Below are positions 63,450-64,000 of a stretch of DNA of 64,000 nt, in pieces. Position 1 is the first letter of the stretch. Every line of letters starts with the position of its first letter. The notes under the pieces are model-generated. The model saw only the letters and a program-made list of their open reading frames with translations, was not told the DNA's origin and did not search any database. Location: contig WHVY01000006.1 in NCBI GenBank assembly GCA_022266195.1, positions 3,410,001 to 3,474,000 on the forward strand. The letters run 5' to 3'. Made by a program: the position numbers and the translations under genes. The DNA comes from Tetranychus cinnabarinus. Its lineage: Eukaryota; Arthropoda; Arachnida; Trombidiformes; Tetranychidae.

Positions 63450-64000
63450 TAATCTCTATCACCTGCATAAAGTCATAAAAGTTTCGTCTCTGTTTTTCAT
63501 TTTTTTGCGTTTTTTCTACTTTTATTTTCTTCGCTCTTTTGTTCTCCTTGTAATTTTTCATTTTTCTTTTTCTCCTTTTCCTTTCTTTTTTTCATCTTTC
63601 ATTTATCATCAGCTTCTACTATTGGTCATACAAAAACACATCTCTTGGTTGATTTGAACTTTCCTTTGGTCATTCTTCCTCTCTTCTCTCTGCCAATCAC
63701 CACAAAAAGTTGCTACGCCAAGATCTTTGTCAATTTTCATAACCCATTTTCACCATGATTCTCATTTACCATCTTCCCATTTGTCATAATCACAAGCCAC
63801 CGCATTATTTGCATTCACATCATCAATATCATCACTCAACACAACTCAGCTATAAAGAGTTTTTTTCAAATTGATCCAAAGCAAAAGAACCTATTCTTTC
63901 ATTATTTTTACCCTATCTCTAGATAAATCCTTGGATTATAAAATTTCATTGCATGGCTTGAAAAATATTTGAAATTATTCCTAATCAGGCCATGATTTAA
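63450..64000 (+). other. RBM12 3' flank / UTR
   Basis: Pyrimidine-rich sequence after the stop at 63447-63449, with long CTTTT runs (63500-63610). No canonical AATAAA is seen; ATAAA-like variants occur (63467, 63474). No further gene is visible before the window ends. Confidence 0.6.

Noticed and set aside
1..64000. CRISPR arrays, insertion sequences or prokaryotic operons
   Set aside because: The direct repeats seen are microsatellites or single tandem duplications, and the genes are spliced animal genes.

Overview
The window looks like nuclear DNA of an arthropod. It is strongly AT-rich, its genes are split by GT-AG introns with pyrimidine tracts, and long intergenic stretches are full of pyrimidine/purine runs and short microsatellites. 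The Pax6 protein has the arthropod-style end of the paired domain (RNLAAQKEQQ), and the channel is closest in my memory to insect Cng. A mite or other chelicerate is plausible, but nothing here proves the species. No prokaryotic, plasmid or phage features are present.

Three genes are supported, all on the + strand. (1) 3404-11004: a Pax6 / twin-of-eyeless orthologue in six visible coding exons (paired domain, linker, homeodomain, PST-rich tail). The exon with the start codon is missing or unproven. (2) 44391-60320: a cyclic-nucleotide-gated channel of the CNGA type in five exons, 541 aa, with a 13-kb intron. It is complete from ATG to stop. (3) 61434-63449: an intronless reading frame of 671 aa for an RBM12 (SWAN)-type protein with four RRMs.

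Layout: 1-3403 is upstream or 5' intron sequence of Pax6. 3404-11004 is Pax6 with introns of 0.1-2.4 kb, including a 280-bp tandem duplication and a hairpin. 11005-44390 is a 33-kb stretch without a recognisable gene, holding tandem duplications, simple repeats, one short 28S rRNA-like fragment and a dispersed repeat. 44391-60320 is Cng. 60321-61433 is a short spacer with the Cng 3' end and the presumed RBM12 5' UTR. 63450-64000 is the RBM12 3' flank.

Pax6 sets eye and head sensory fate, and CNGA-type channels carry sensory transduction current, so their neighbourhood is suggestive, but co-regulation is only inference. RBM12 is a general RNA-binding protein and probably unrelated in function. 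I see no operon-like or defence-type novel system. The most notable points are a Trp-to-Tyr change at homeodomain position 56, a Thr-to-Ala change in the channel selectivity filter, a paired-domain exon equal in length to two vertebrate exons joined, an internal duplication in the RBM12 linker, and the isolated rRNA-like fragment.
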